Source of the DNA: Guadua angustifolia
Taxonomy: Eukaryota; Streptophyta; Magnoliopsida; Poales; Poaceae
Direction: 5' to 3'
Assembly (NCBI GenBank): GCA_036346375.1
Contig: CM070500.1
Span: 70,808,525-70,872,524, forward strand
DNA length: 64,000 nucleotides
Below are positions 1 to 9,312 of the stretch, piece after piece. A program made the position numbers and the translations under genes. The notes beneath the pieces are model-generated. The model saw nothing but the letters and a program-made list of their open reading frames with translations, was not told the DNA's origin and ran no database searches. Position 1 is the first letter of the stretch. The number at the start of each line of letters is the position of its first letter.

Positions 1-185
1 CTCTATTTATTTTCTCTTATCTATATGCATTTATTCATTACCACCCACATAAAGTATATCTTTCATCTTCCAAGACAATTAAGTAGGGGTATCTAAGTTA
101 TTTTTTCTCTATCTTTCTCAATTTCAACACAATCTTAATCCTTATGCAAAGTCAAAATACGCCTTATAAAAAAACGGAGGGAGTA
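1..185. mobile_element. Right end of a Stowaway-type MITE (cut by window edge)
   Basis: The block ends with the bases ACGGAGGGAGTA at 174-185, the standard terminal inverted repeat of grass Stowaway (Tc1/mariner-derived) MITEs, preceded by the usual 'gtcaaaatacgcc' type interior. The partner end would lie left of the window. It sits inside what should be intron 1 of the calmodulin gene, a common location for Stowaway elements. Confidence 0.6.
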
Positions 186-781
186 CTTAATGAGAACATA
201 TGAGGGGAAAAAAAAGGTGCATGCTACCGGCGGCCATATTTCCCTACCACTACATGTCTAGAAAAATTTATGCCTAAATCGAATAAGCACAGCGATTATG
301 GCGAACTAAGATCCAATAAATTTCTTATAAAGAATAGGAAAGTGGGACTCAAGGCAATGATTCCATCCAAACTTAATGAAAGCACGAATTATGACGAATC
401 AACACTAGGCAAATAATAAATGTCCAACGCTTAACACAAAGTGGTGATGGATCACGCGATCAGCCAGCATTTTGCCCCAAACGAGCTACACCACACCATG
501 ACCAATGATCTGAAGGTCACAAGCTGTCAAGCATTGCAGGCAGGCTCACAGACTCCAAAACGGATCTTAAGAAATAAAGAATCGCAACAGATGGGGGATT
601 CCGAGGAACGGTGTGCAGATCAGGCGTCAAGAACCCCCAAGATCACCGATCCCATACAGCCGAGAATGAATCCACGGGTTGTTCCCTGATCGATTCTTGA
701 TCAATTCTAAAGAAGCAAGCAGATCAAGAAGACGCGTGATCTGTTTGCCAACAAGAGAGAGAGAGAGAGGGGGTGCAGTAC
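186..781 (-). other. Calmodulin intron 1 (part)
   Basis: On the minus strand the exon 1 coding sequence runs into a GT donor at 781-780 followed by a CT-rich stretch (about 757-778), typical of the 5' end of grass calmodulin introns. No exon 2 sequence (the remaining EF-hands) could be found between here and the window edge. The intron therefore extends beyond position 1, or the gene is truncated. Open frames in this stretch do not resemble any protein. Confidence 0.55.
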
Positions 782-857
782 CGTCGCCATCCTTGTCGAA
801 GAGGCTGAAGGCCTCCTTGAACTCGGCGATCTGGTCGTCGGTGAGCTGGTCCGCCAT
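782..857 (-). CDS. Calmodulin, exon 1 (N-terminal 25 residues)
   Basis: The minus-strand ATG at 857-855 opens a reading frame for the invariant plant calmodulin N-terminus: it starts MADQLTDDQIAEFKEAF and continues to the first EF-hand loop (DKDGDG). The frame stops being calmodulin exactly at the glycine codon where plant calmodulin genes carry their single intron. There the bases G|GT give a donor, so exon 1 is taken as 857-782. Calmodulin is a 149-residue cytosolic and nuclear calcium sensor; only the first helix and part of loop I are present here. The start context (GCGGCCAATGGCGG) is a good plant initiation context and about 80 bp of leader-like sequence lies upstream (858-940). All visible residues match the family with no frameshift, so this is probably the start of an intact gene. 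A 5' fragment captured by a transposon cannot be excluded because exon 2 is outside the window. Confidence 0.8.
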
Positions 858-1026
858 TGGCCGCAGGTGGGTACGGCAAGGGAAGGTGGTGATGCGAGTT
901 GGTCGAGTGAGCACCGGTTCGGACCGCAGCTTGGCACGTTCAAATAATTATTTATTTCCTTCCCTCTCTCTCAATTGAAAATTGCTTAGGTTTGGGGGAT
1001 TCAATCGCACTTCAAATCTAACTAGA

Positions 1027-2040
1027 AATTTTTTCGCTGGGGTAACACGCCGCACGATGTTTTTTTTCGAAGGAATAATTTTTTTCGGTGGCATATTTTT
1101 TAAAATCGTCAAGAAAATATGCGGAATCATTTTTCGAATCGTCGAAATAATTTTTCTAGTATCGTAGAAATTTTTTTCCGGCGGTGTTTTTAATTTTTGA
1201 ATCGTCGAAATAATGAGCGAATCGGCTGAAAGAGCACAAATTTTTTCGCGGCGTAACAGGTCGCGCGCGTTGTTTTTTCGTAGGAAATTTTTTTTTTCAA
1301 CGGCGTCTTATTTCCTAAATCGTCGAAATAACGAGCGAAACAGGGAAAAAATAAAGAGATAGAGCTGTAAAAATATCTATTTCGATGAATTATTAGGAAA
1401 ATATTGGAGACCGAGCGTGGCGTAACACGCCGCGCTTGATGTTTTTTCGAAGAAAGTTTTTTTTCGGCGGTATATTTTTTAAAATCGTCGAAAAAACACG
1501 TGGAATCATTTTTTGAATCGTCGAATTTTTTTTCTAGCATCGTAGAATTTTTTTTTCCGGCAACGTTTTTTTTTTGAATTGTCGAAATAATGAGCGAAAC
1601 GGTTGAAAGAACATAAAATTAAATATTGGAGACCGAGTGCGGCGTAACACGCCGAGCGCGATGTTTTTTCGAAGAAATATATTTTTTCCCCGCGGAATAT
1701 TTTTTAAAATCATCGAGAAAACACGCGGAATCATTTTTTGAATCGTCGAAATAATTTTTCTAGTATCGTAGAATTTTTTTTTCCGGCGGCGTTTTTATTT
1801 TTGGAATCGCCGAAATAATGAGCGAAACGGCTAAAAGAATACAAAATTTTTCGCGGTGTAACACGCCGCGCGTGTCATTTTTCGTAGAAAAAATTTCTTT
1901 TTTTTCGGCGGCGTCTTATTTCCTAAATTGTCGAAATAAGGAGCGAAACGGGGAAAAAATTGAGAGATAAAGTTGCAAAAATATCTATTTCGATGAATTA
2001 TTTGGAAAATATTGGAGACCGACTTGGAGAACCGCTGTGG
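1027..2040. repeat. Degenerate tandem repeat, about 175-220 bp units
   Basis: A landmark of the form 'g-taacacgccgcgc...tgttttttcga' recurs at about 1040, 1244, 1419, 1641 and 1854. Shared interstitial pieces are 'aatcgtcgaaataatgagcgaaacgg', 'ctagtatcgtagaa' and 'aaatattggagaccga'. Units alternate between two subtypes (order A, B, A, A, B). They are rich in T runs and in the tetramer TTCG. The block lies directly upstream of the calmodulin start. I do not recognise the family; ORFs crossing it on either strand are low-complexity artefacts. Confidence 0.65.
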
Positions 2041-3156
2041 GGAAAAAGTATAGAAGAAAAAGAGTGAAAAATTATCAGAGATGACAATCTTCTTTTGCCG
2101 AGTCTAATAATCTACGCGTTCACTGAGTAATAATACATGTTTTAAAAAATATTAGAGATCGAGATGGGAAATCGAGTTGGGAAAAAAGCCTAAAGTCTAG
2201 AGACAGAGTTGCACCCATATTTCTAGTGACGAAAATATTTTTTCTCGGGAAAAACAGAAAAAGGATCTAGACGTAAAGAGCAAGGACCTGAATGTTACGT
2301 TTTTGGACCTGTCCGCTATCCTGAAAAATTAGAAAAGGGCTTGTTCGTGATTTGAATTTAACGGGAGATTCTTTCCGTAAAATGCCGTGCAAGGGACCCA
2401 TCTGCGATTTCAGGTGAAAAATTCTTCCCTCACAAAAAATTGCGAAGGACCTAATCGTAATTTGTAAAAGAATCAAAACGCGAATAATTTTTTGAGTCGA
2501 GCCGTACGGCTCACGGCTCAACTCAAATCATTTGCATCGCGTGAAACGGCGCAGAAAGGAGCATTTTGGGTTTGGGCGTGGCGTGCGGCGGTCCAACCGG
2601 AACTTTTGCCATCTTAGTATAGGGGATGATAAGAATTACAAAAAATTCTTATGTTCGGAGTACTCTCTTTAGTCGTAAATACATATTGTATAGGGTTACT
2701 TGTAGTCAATTTTTTTTTCAAAATTTGACCATCAATATGTTTTTAAATATTTAGATCGGATACATTATATACAAAGCCTTTTTCGTACTCTCAGACATAC
2801 ATCCTCTCACTAATTCTAAGATACTCCAATATACTATTTAAACGAACGTGTTATACTTTTTTTAGCACTTTTGGCATATTTAAAAACTAATTCTAAGATA
2901 CTCCAATGTAACATGGTTGAAAAAATTTTATCAGAGCCTTTTATTTTGGCTATATGTTTTTCTTCACATGTAAAATGAGTATATATGCACATTATGCTAT
3001 AAAAAGTGAATTATGATGAAACTTTTCATGAATCCCACTTTGAAGTATCTAATAATTATTATTAGAGTATGATTAAAAGGATAAAAAGTATATTTTTTAT
3101 TTAAGCGGTATATACAAGGTGGAAGGAAGTACATACTTTCAGGATTATAGAACCAT

Positions 3157-3160
<4 letters not shown>
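2041..3160. other. Intergenic stretch, no gene seen
   Basis: AT-rich sequence with no recognisable protein. It includes the tail of the upstream repeat (another 'gagaccgag' at about 2015), a GC-richer patch at 2540-2620, and a short direct repeat 'ctaattctaagatactccaat' at 2809-2829 and 2886-2906. Confidence 0.5.

Positions 3161-3219
<59 letters not shown>
3161..3219. repeat. (AT)n microsatellite
   Basis: Uninterrupted alternating AT for about 59 bases, ending five bases before the left end of the fold-back MITE at 3225. Confidence 0.97.
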
Positions 3220-3223
<4 letters not shown>

Positions 3224-3224
3224 A

Positions 3225-3588
3225 TGCAAATCACCTTTATGGTGAAAACTCCGTGAAAACCACCTGTAAAGTTTTGAAAAATTCTCAAAAAATTACCATA
3301 TGTAGGGAAGGTGAGGTTCTACAATCCTGTAAAATTTGAAAATGAAACTCAAACGCGTTTGAAAGATATGAAAAAGACAAACAGTAAAATGAATAGTGCC
3401 AAAACAGTAAAAATTACTATTCATGCTGAATTTGTCTTTTTCATATCTTTCAAATGAGATTGAGTTTCATCTTCAAATTTTGCAGGATTGTAAAACCTCA
3501 CCTCCTCTACATATGGTAATTTTTTGAGAATTTTTCAAAACCTTTACGGATGGTTTTCATAGAGTTTTCACCGTAAAGGTGGTTTGCA
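3225..3588. mobile_element. Fold-back MITE, copy 1 (long inverted repeats)
   Basis: The left arm (3225 to about 3385) is nearly the reverse complement of the right arm (about 3425-3588), so the whole 364 bp can fold into one hairpin. Terminal bases TGCAAATCACCTTTATGG pair with the right end reading TGCAAACCACCTTTACGG in reverse complement. No coding capacity. The element abuts an (AT)59 tract on its left and a TA-rich stretch on its right. A second copy lies at 4178-4520. Rice Micron MITEs are known to insert into (TA)n microsatellites; membership of that family is possible but not shown. Confidence 0.85.
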
Positions 3589-3960
3589 CCAAATATGCCC
3601 CCATATATACACACACTCTTCTTTTCTACTCTTGGGAGTAGTTACTCCCCATACCGTATTTCACAATGTAAGGAGTATGTCACTCAACAGAGAGTATGTA
3701 CGTGTAGTATACAAGTATATAAGACTAGCTAGGTAGTATTTATTTTTAGAGGTTGTATGTATATTTTTTAGACATACTTCTTTTATATACGGATATGAAG
3801 TATTTGCAATACTCCCTATAAAGTTTTTCATTAGGTTCACATTGGAATATCTTATAATTAGTATATAAGTATACACAAAGTGATAACATAGTATTTCAAG
3901 TTCGTGTAGGCAGTATTTCAGATATGGTAGTAACTATTTCTAGGAGTAGAAGGTATTTTT

Positions 3961-4172
3961 TCATATATACACACACATATACATATATATATACATGTAT
4001 ATATGTGTACATACATATACATATATACATGTATACATATATACACATGTATATACATATATACATGTATACATATATATACATATATACATCGTCTATA
4101 TACATATATGTATACATGTGTGTATATATATACATATACATATATGTATGTATGTATGTATGTATATATATC
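3961..4172. repeat. Compound TA/CA/TG microsatellite
   Basis: Two hundred bases made almost only of 'tata', 'cata', 'tgta' and 'tatg' units, with a (tatg)n run at about 4144-4163. It opens long meaningless frames on both strands (Tyr/Ile/Met/His-rich), which are not genes. Confidence 0.95.
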
Positions 4173-4177
4173 CAGTG

Positions 4178-4518
4178 AAGCCATCTTCACCATGAAAATA
4201 CTGTGAAACCCACTTGTACAGATTTTGAAAAATTCTCAAAAAATTACCATATATAGGGGAGGTGAGCTTCTACAATCCTACAAAATGTGAAGACAAAACT
4301 CAATTGCATTTGAAAGATATGAAAAAGACAAATTTAGCCTAAATAGTGATTTTTACTATTTAGCACTATTTATTTTGCAGTTTGTCTTTTTCATATATTT
4401 TAAATGCGATTGAGTTTGGTCTACAAATTTTGCAGAATTGTAGAAACTCACCTCCCCTACATATGAAAATTTTTTGATAATTTTTCAAAATTTGTACACA
4501 CAGTTTTTACGGAGTTTT

Positions 4519-4520
<2 letters not shown>
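4178..4520. mobile_element. Fold-back MITE, copy 2
   Basis: Same arms as the element at 3225-3588: shared blocks include 'gaaaaattctcaaaaaatta', 'ggtgag-ttctacaatcct' and 'gaaagatatgaaaaagacaaa' with their reverse complements in the right arm. The outer 20 or so bases of the right terminus are missing and the sequence runs straight into an (AT)n tract at 4520. The left side abuts the compound microsatellite. Both known copies are thus bordered by TA-rich simple repeats. Confidence 0.8.

Positions 4521-4578
<58 letters not shown>
4520..4578. repeat. (AT)n microsatellite
   Basis: Alternating AT for about 58 bases adjoining the right end of MITE copy 2. Confidence 0.97.
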
Positions 4579-4581
<3 letters not shown>

Positions 4582-4806
4582 TGTAGAATTGACGAGCTGG
4601 CCGTAACTCTGAATAAAAACAAATGAAGCGGTAGCGTACGGCCCAAAAATTCCCACGTTCCCCATAACCCGTCCCGCGATACCGACGGTAAATCAACCAT
4701 GAATCTCCTATTTTTCAAAACGACTCTTCCAGATGCGTCAACTTTTAATCGCTAGTAATGCATCGCTCCTTGTACAATAAAATATAAAACAATTTACGAC
4801 CAGATA

Positions 4807-5091
4807 GGGTGTGTTTGGTTGTCTGTATGGTGTCTGAATCGTATGAGTGGATGCAATTGTATCTGTTAGATACGTGTTTGGTTTCCTGTTCATCCATGCC
4901 AAGTGGATGCAATTGCACCTACTCATATAGGATAGAAGAAACACAGAAATTAGGCTTCTCTCTAATGCAGGTCCGTGTGATGCATAAGCAATCAACAAAA
5001 CAACTCAACTTGCATTCACTCATGCAGGCCAAGGTTAGCCTGGATGGCTCATACGGGACATGCTAGGGTAGTGCAAATAACCAAACACACC
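4807..5091. mobile_element. MITE with GGTGTGTTTGGTT ends
   Basis: The left terminus GGGTGTGTTTGGTTG and right terminus AACCAAACACACC form inverted repeats around about 285 bp of non-coding sequence with internal partial palindromes ('gtggatgcaatt', 'cactcatgcagg'). Flanks are 'gata' on the left and 'tatag' on the right, so the target duplication is short and unclear (TAG/TAT). The termini fit Tourist/PIF-Harbinger or hAT MITEs of grasses; I cannot decide between them. Confidence 0.65.
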
Positions 5092-5467
5092 TATAGTGGT
5101 CAACATACACGCGATGTTAGGCAAACTAAAAACAGAAAGAAATAAAAACATTCCTTCCTTGTTCCACTGTAAAAGTGTTGTAGTCCATAGTAAAAATAAA
5201 GGGATTTGTTAGTAAAACAATAATCCCCATGAGTATCAACGTGAGCCCGATCTCAAGCAAAAGAAACATAAACCAGCCTATGATAACAGTATAATGTTCT
5301 CCCCTGTCCCTCATAAGATGGTAAACTACGTCTGGTAATTTCTTGTGCTAAGCAAGAAACGACCAATAAGCCAGCAATACGTTAACATTTACTACACTTA
5401 TTAAGAACATTTACTATATTAGGGGTAAGAAATACTAGACTATATGGCTTTGTAGATCTGTTGGCCT
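5092..5467. other. Intergenic stretch, nothing recognised
   Basis: AT-rich sequence between the MITE and the FAR1-like pseudogene. No coding similarity seen on either strand. Confidence 0.5.
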
Positions 5468-8134
5468 TTTGATAATGAAATTGAAGCATACGATTTCTAC
5501 TACCGTTACACATGACACACTAGTTTTGTTGTTAGGAAAAATAGGAGAAAAATAGTTAGAGAGATTTTCTACGTTCACAAAGGAAAACATTTGCACTATA
5601 TGTCAAATAAAGAATACAAACGTAACAAAACTACTAAGAGGATCAGTTGTAGGGAATATATAAAATTGAAGAACTTAAGTGACAGTTCCATTCGTGTAAA
5701 ACATGTTATCTTGGAGCACAACCATTCCCTGTGCAGATCAACACCCATAGTGGCTTTCATGCATGCATACAAAAAAATTGATCCTTCTCTAATGGAGCTC
5801 GTCGATGCCATGCAGACAAGCAAGATCCCTCATAATGTTATGATTAACATTTTGTCTAAGATACATGGAAGTCAATGAAACATACCATTCCCTGATCGCG
5901 ATATTCAAGACAAATTTGTACTATATGTCACCGTGATAATTACTACTATATATTTTGTATATTACTAACAATTTATTTACTATTCTATTGCTAAGATATT
6001 ACTTTATTCCACAGGAGGGCTAATAGGGAAAATGATGTTAGCAAACTAATTACATTCTTCAAAGAGTGTCGTGCTCAGAACGTCACATTCTATTACATCA
6101 TATAGGTTGCTAAAAACAACATAGTCCAAATATTCTGGAGCCATGCGAGTGGCTGTGCTGAGTATGCTGATTTTGGCAACGTGGTCACATTCAACACCAC
6201 GTACAAGACCAACATTTACAACATACCTCTTGCAATGTTCGTTGGCTCTAATCACCATCTATAGAACACTGTCTTGGCATTGCGCTACACCGGGATGAGA
6301 AGGCGAAATTATTTGAGTGGCTTTTCAGTACATTCGAAACTTGCATAGATGGGAAGGGCCCCATTTGCATCCTTAGTGGTGATGTTCCTTATTATTTTAC
6401 ATTTACTATCGAACGTTTGTTAAATTACTATAGTTAATGATAGTATTTACTATAGATCAAGACTCTACCATGCATGGTGGCAGTGATTCCTCATGTTTTT
6501 TTTGACATGAATCATAGACTGTGTAGATGGCATGTTCTAAAAAAGTATAGATGTACTAAACAAAATATACATGCAACACAATGGACTGAAAGAACATTTA
6601 GTGTTGATAATAAACCATCTGCTAACACCTACTAAGTTCTAGAAAACATTGTAGGAGATGGTGTCTGATTATGGCATCAAAGACATCCACTCTACTGGTG
6701 GGTTGTTTGACCTATGAAGAAGTTAGATATTAGCATACTTTAAGGATATATATATATATATTACAGCAAGATGGCATCAACATTGAGAAGTGACGATATG
6801 AAAAGATGGTCAAACAGAGCTTCGTGGATGAAAAAACTATGATACATCTATTCGTGAGACAATGCATCGGATTTTGCAAGCCAGGAAGCATGCAGAATCC
6901 AAGGAGATGTATGACTCATCGGTGTAGCTTTTCTACTATAAGTTGCTAGTGATTTTACTATATATCGATATTACATTTACTAACATCAATTGAATGCCTC
7001 TTCGCATTATAGCTAAATCTAGTTTTTTTTACTGTAATTAGATGCCTGTTTTATATTTATGAACTTATACATGTATAATTATACTAATTCTGTGTGCACT
7101 CAAAGCCAAGTGGTAAGGTCAACACTGTTCCAGTTTGAGGATCGACTGAGCAAGTTGTACACACCTACGGTGTTTAAGGTATAAAAGGATGCATATTTCA
7201 AGAGTATAGCATTCAACATAAGAAACAACCCTGATAAAACTAGTCAATATCTCGTCGCACACAGGAAGCAAACGAAATCATTTTCATGGTCATAGCATGA
7301 ATTTAAGTTGGTAGTCGATGAAGATTCTAGAGAGTACAACCACAAATGTCACCGGTGGGAACACACTGGAAAGTTTTTCATATCCCTAACTGGGCAGCCT
7401 ATCTTTGATGTTTGCTAACAGTACTGTGTATTAATACATATAATTACTATTATGATAATGTACTTCTATGATAGGACTGTTGCACGCTCATTTGATTAGA
7501 GCATTCACACACATGCAAATCGAGAGTATTCCTAGCTGGTACGTGTTGCGAAGGTACACTAGGGATGCAAGGGTTGAAGTGCCTTACAACAGGCATGACC
7601 TCATGCAGTTTGGTCCTGAGAGTACAATTGAGATGTATTGGCATTCGACCCTGTTGAAGAGGCGATGGGTGTGGCGAGGCTAGGGAGCAAGACAAATGCG
7701 GGTTTTGAAAGAGCAATGGATGTACTCAAGGCAATTCAAGAACAACTTGAGAACATCCTGGTAGATATAGCCCATGTTGCTTTCGATAATAATGCACCAA
7801 ACGAGGCAGATGAAACTCCATTTAATCCAACTGCACCATCTATTTTCTGGACAAAGGGTAGGAAGCACGCCATGGATGATCCAAGACCAATAGTCCCTAC
7901 CGAAGAGAAGAAATGTACTAAGGCGTGCAACTTATGTGGCCTAAAACTAACCACAAAGCCACATCATGTCCATCCCCAAAATAGTACAACATTACAAGAG
8001 GCAATTTAAGAGGAAAGGGACTAGGGAGTAGATACCGCATGTGAGGAAGGGGGGGTGCACGCCACCAACTAGTGTGTGATGAAGAAACAGATGATGAAAG
8101 TTATGTTGGGTCTGATGTACAAGATGATGATTGA
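5468..8134 (+). pseudogene. FAR1/FRS-type (Mutator-like transposase-derived) pseudogene
   Basis: Decayed exons in order resemble the FAR1/FRS family. (1) At 5470-5880 is the FAR1 DNA-binding region: an 'EIEAYDFYYRYT' start, a Cys, then 'EHNHSL' with the paired histidines of the WRKY-GCM1-like zinc finger. (2) At 6015-6300 is the MULE transposase domain, with 'FFKECRAQN' and 'FGNVVTFNTTYKTN' around the catalytic Asp region. (3) At 6460-6560 is 'HRLCRWHVLKKY', the conserved HRxCxWH motif. (4) At 7120-7170 is 'SKLYTPTVFK'. (5) At 7330-7570 is the SWIM zinc-finger region ending 'IPSWYVLRRYTRDA'. (6) The C-terminal region (about 7640-8134) has 'CNLCGLKLTTKPHHV' and an acidic tail. Stop codons occur at about 5877, 6104 and 6262, and intron-like AT gaps separate the blocks. 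It is either a domesticated-type FRS gene that died or the transposase of a MULE. The convergent Ulp1 remnant next door favours the MULE reading. Confidence 0.75.
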
Positions 8135-8640
8135 AATTTTGTTTATTACCATTATATGTACTTGAAATTACTATTGAAAACCTAGACACTATATTCTATT
8201 GATATCAGTTATCAAATGACCATGGAAAAAGGTTTACATCCCGTTTTATGTAACGTTTGACATTATAATGTCTTTTATTAATGCACGATAAATTATTTCT
8301 TAATTTTCTTTTATGGAGTTTTGCGTATGATTTACTGGTGTGTATACAACATCTACATTGACTACATCATCATAAAAAGGGAACAATAAACACAAGAAAA
8401 TACATCATAATTACTTCGTCATCATGTACACATAAAAAGATTTTAGAGGGATAAAAATTGCTATTTGTCGAAAGTTAAAAAGTACTATATCTTCCATATT
8501 AAATTACATAAATGTCTGTAACACCATGCATCGGCTCAGCCTAAACTTCTCCAACTTGATTGGGAGTGGCTTCATCAGTTTAATAGTGTGGTACAGCATA
8601 AAGAACATTAACTTGGCCCTATATTTGCTACCCTTCTCCT
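8135..8640. other. Convergent intergenic spacer, nothing recognised
   Basis: AT-rich DNA between the 3' end of the FAR1-like remnant (+) and the 3' end of the Ulp1 remnant (-). No coding similarity seen. Confidence 0.45.
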
Positions 8641-9312
8641 ACATAGACAAACATATAGACGTGTTGTATCATTACTATAAAATTGATATTACTGGATAAC
8701 TTATGGGTACAATAGCAGAATGAAGCTTCCAGACTTCGTTATTGTAAACTCGAGGAACTTCATAGCAAAGGAGGCACAGTCGTTTAATAGAAGCTGCTTC
8801 GGGGTGTCAAATAGAGGTCTCCACTTTGCAAAATTGAGGAACTTACCATTCGTAACAACTTGGAATGCATTTCATAGTCATGTTACGACCTTTCACCAAC
8901 ATCACTATGGTCGTCCCTAGGATCAGTACATTTCTGCTTGTAGTCGTTTGAGTCAAGCACGTCGATTTGCCTATATACCATGTTGACATAGTACACCGAC
9001 CAATGCGCATTATGCATAAGGGGTAAGAAGACCTGAAAAAAATGATGTGTATATACGTATGCATATGCAATAATGATACATGAAAATATTGGATTGATAA
9101 CATTAGTTTTTTTACAACTCGCCAATTTTGCTCCCATAGTCTCTGATTCGCTAATGTGTTCCCTAAGAATACTAACAATAAGATAGCTATTGTAGCTATC
9201 ATTTTAAAGATATTCTTCAACATTTGGAAGACTCTTGAAAAATGAAAGAGAAATAATAAATATGATCCTCATTGAATGCAATTATTATATATAGTGTTAT
9301 GAATTAATGTAG
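8641..9312 (-). pseudogene. Ulp1-like (C48) cysteine protease remnant, catalytic part
   Basis: Read on the minus strand, the frame at about 9137-8900 contains 'PLMHNAHWSVYYVN' and 'IDVLDSNDY', the His and Asp motifs of Ulp1/SENP-type proteases. After a stop and a one-base shift, the sequence at about 8850-8750 contains 'PKQLLLNDCASFAMKFLE'. The Gln sits six residues before the catalytic Cys, exactly as in the family motif QxxxxDC. His codon is at 9003-9005 and the Cys region at 8770-8787. The N-terminal part continues at 12552-13054 beyond a solo LTR inserted at 9312/9313. Active Ulp1 enzymes remove SUMO, but ULP-like genes carried by plant Mutator-like elements (for example Kaonashi MULEs) are a well-known transposon passenger, and this copy cannot make a full protein. 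Confidence 0.7.
9308..9312. other. Target site duplication TGTAG (left copy)
   Basis: TGTAG precedes the LTR start at 9313 and is repeated at 12547-12551 directly after the LTR end. This is a perfect 5 bp duplication of the LTR-retrotransposon type. Confidence 0.9.

Noticed and set aside
3896..4206. Overlapping frames of 66-91 residues on both strands
   Set aside because: They translate a TA/CA microsatellite (Tyr/Ile/His/Met repeats) and have no protein signature.
4457..4718. Two minus-strand frames with Ile/Tyr repeats
   Set aside because: Translation of the (AT)n tract and a MITE arm.
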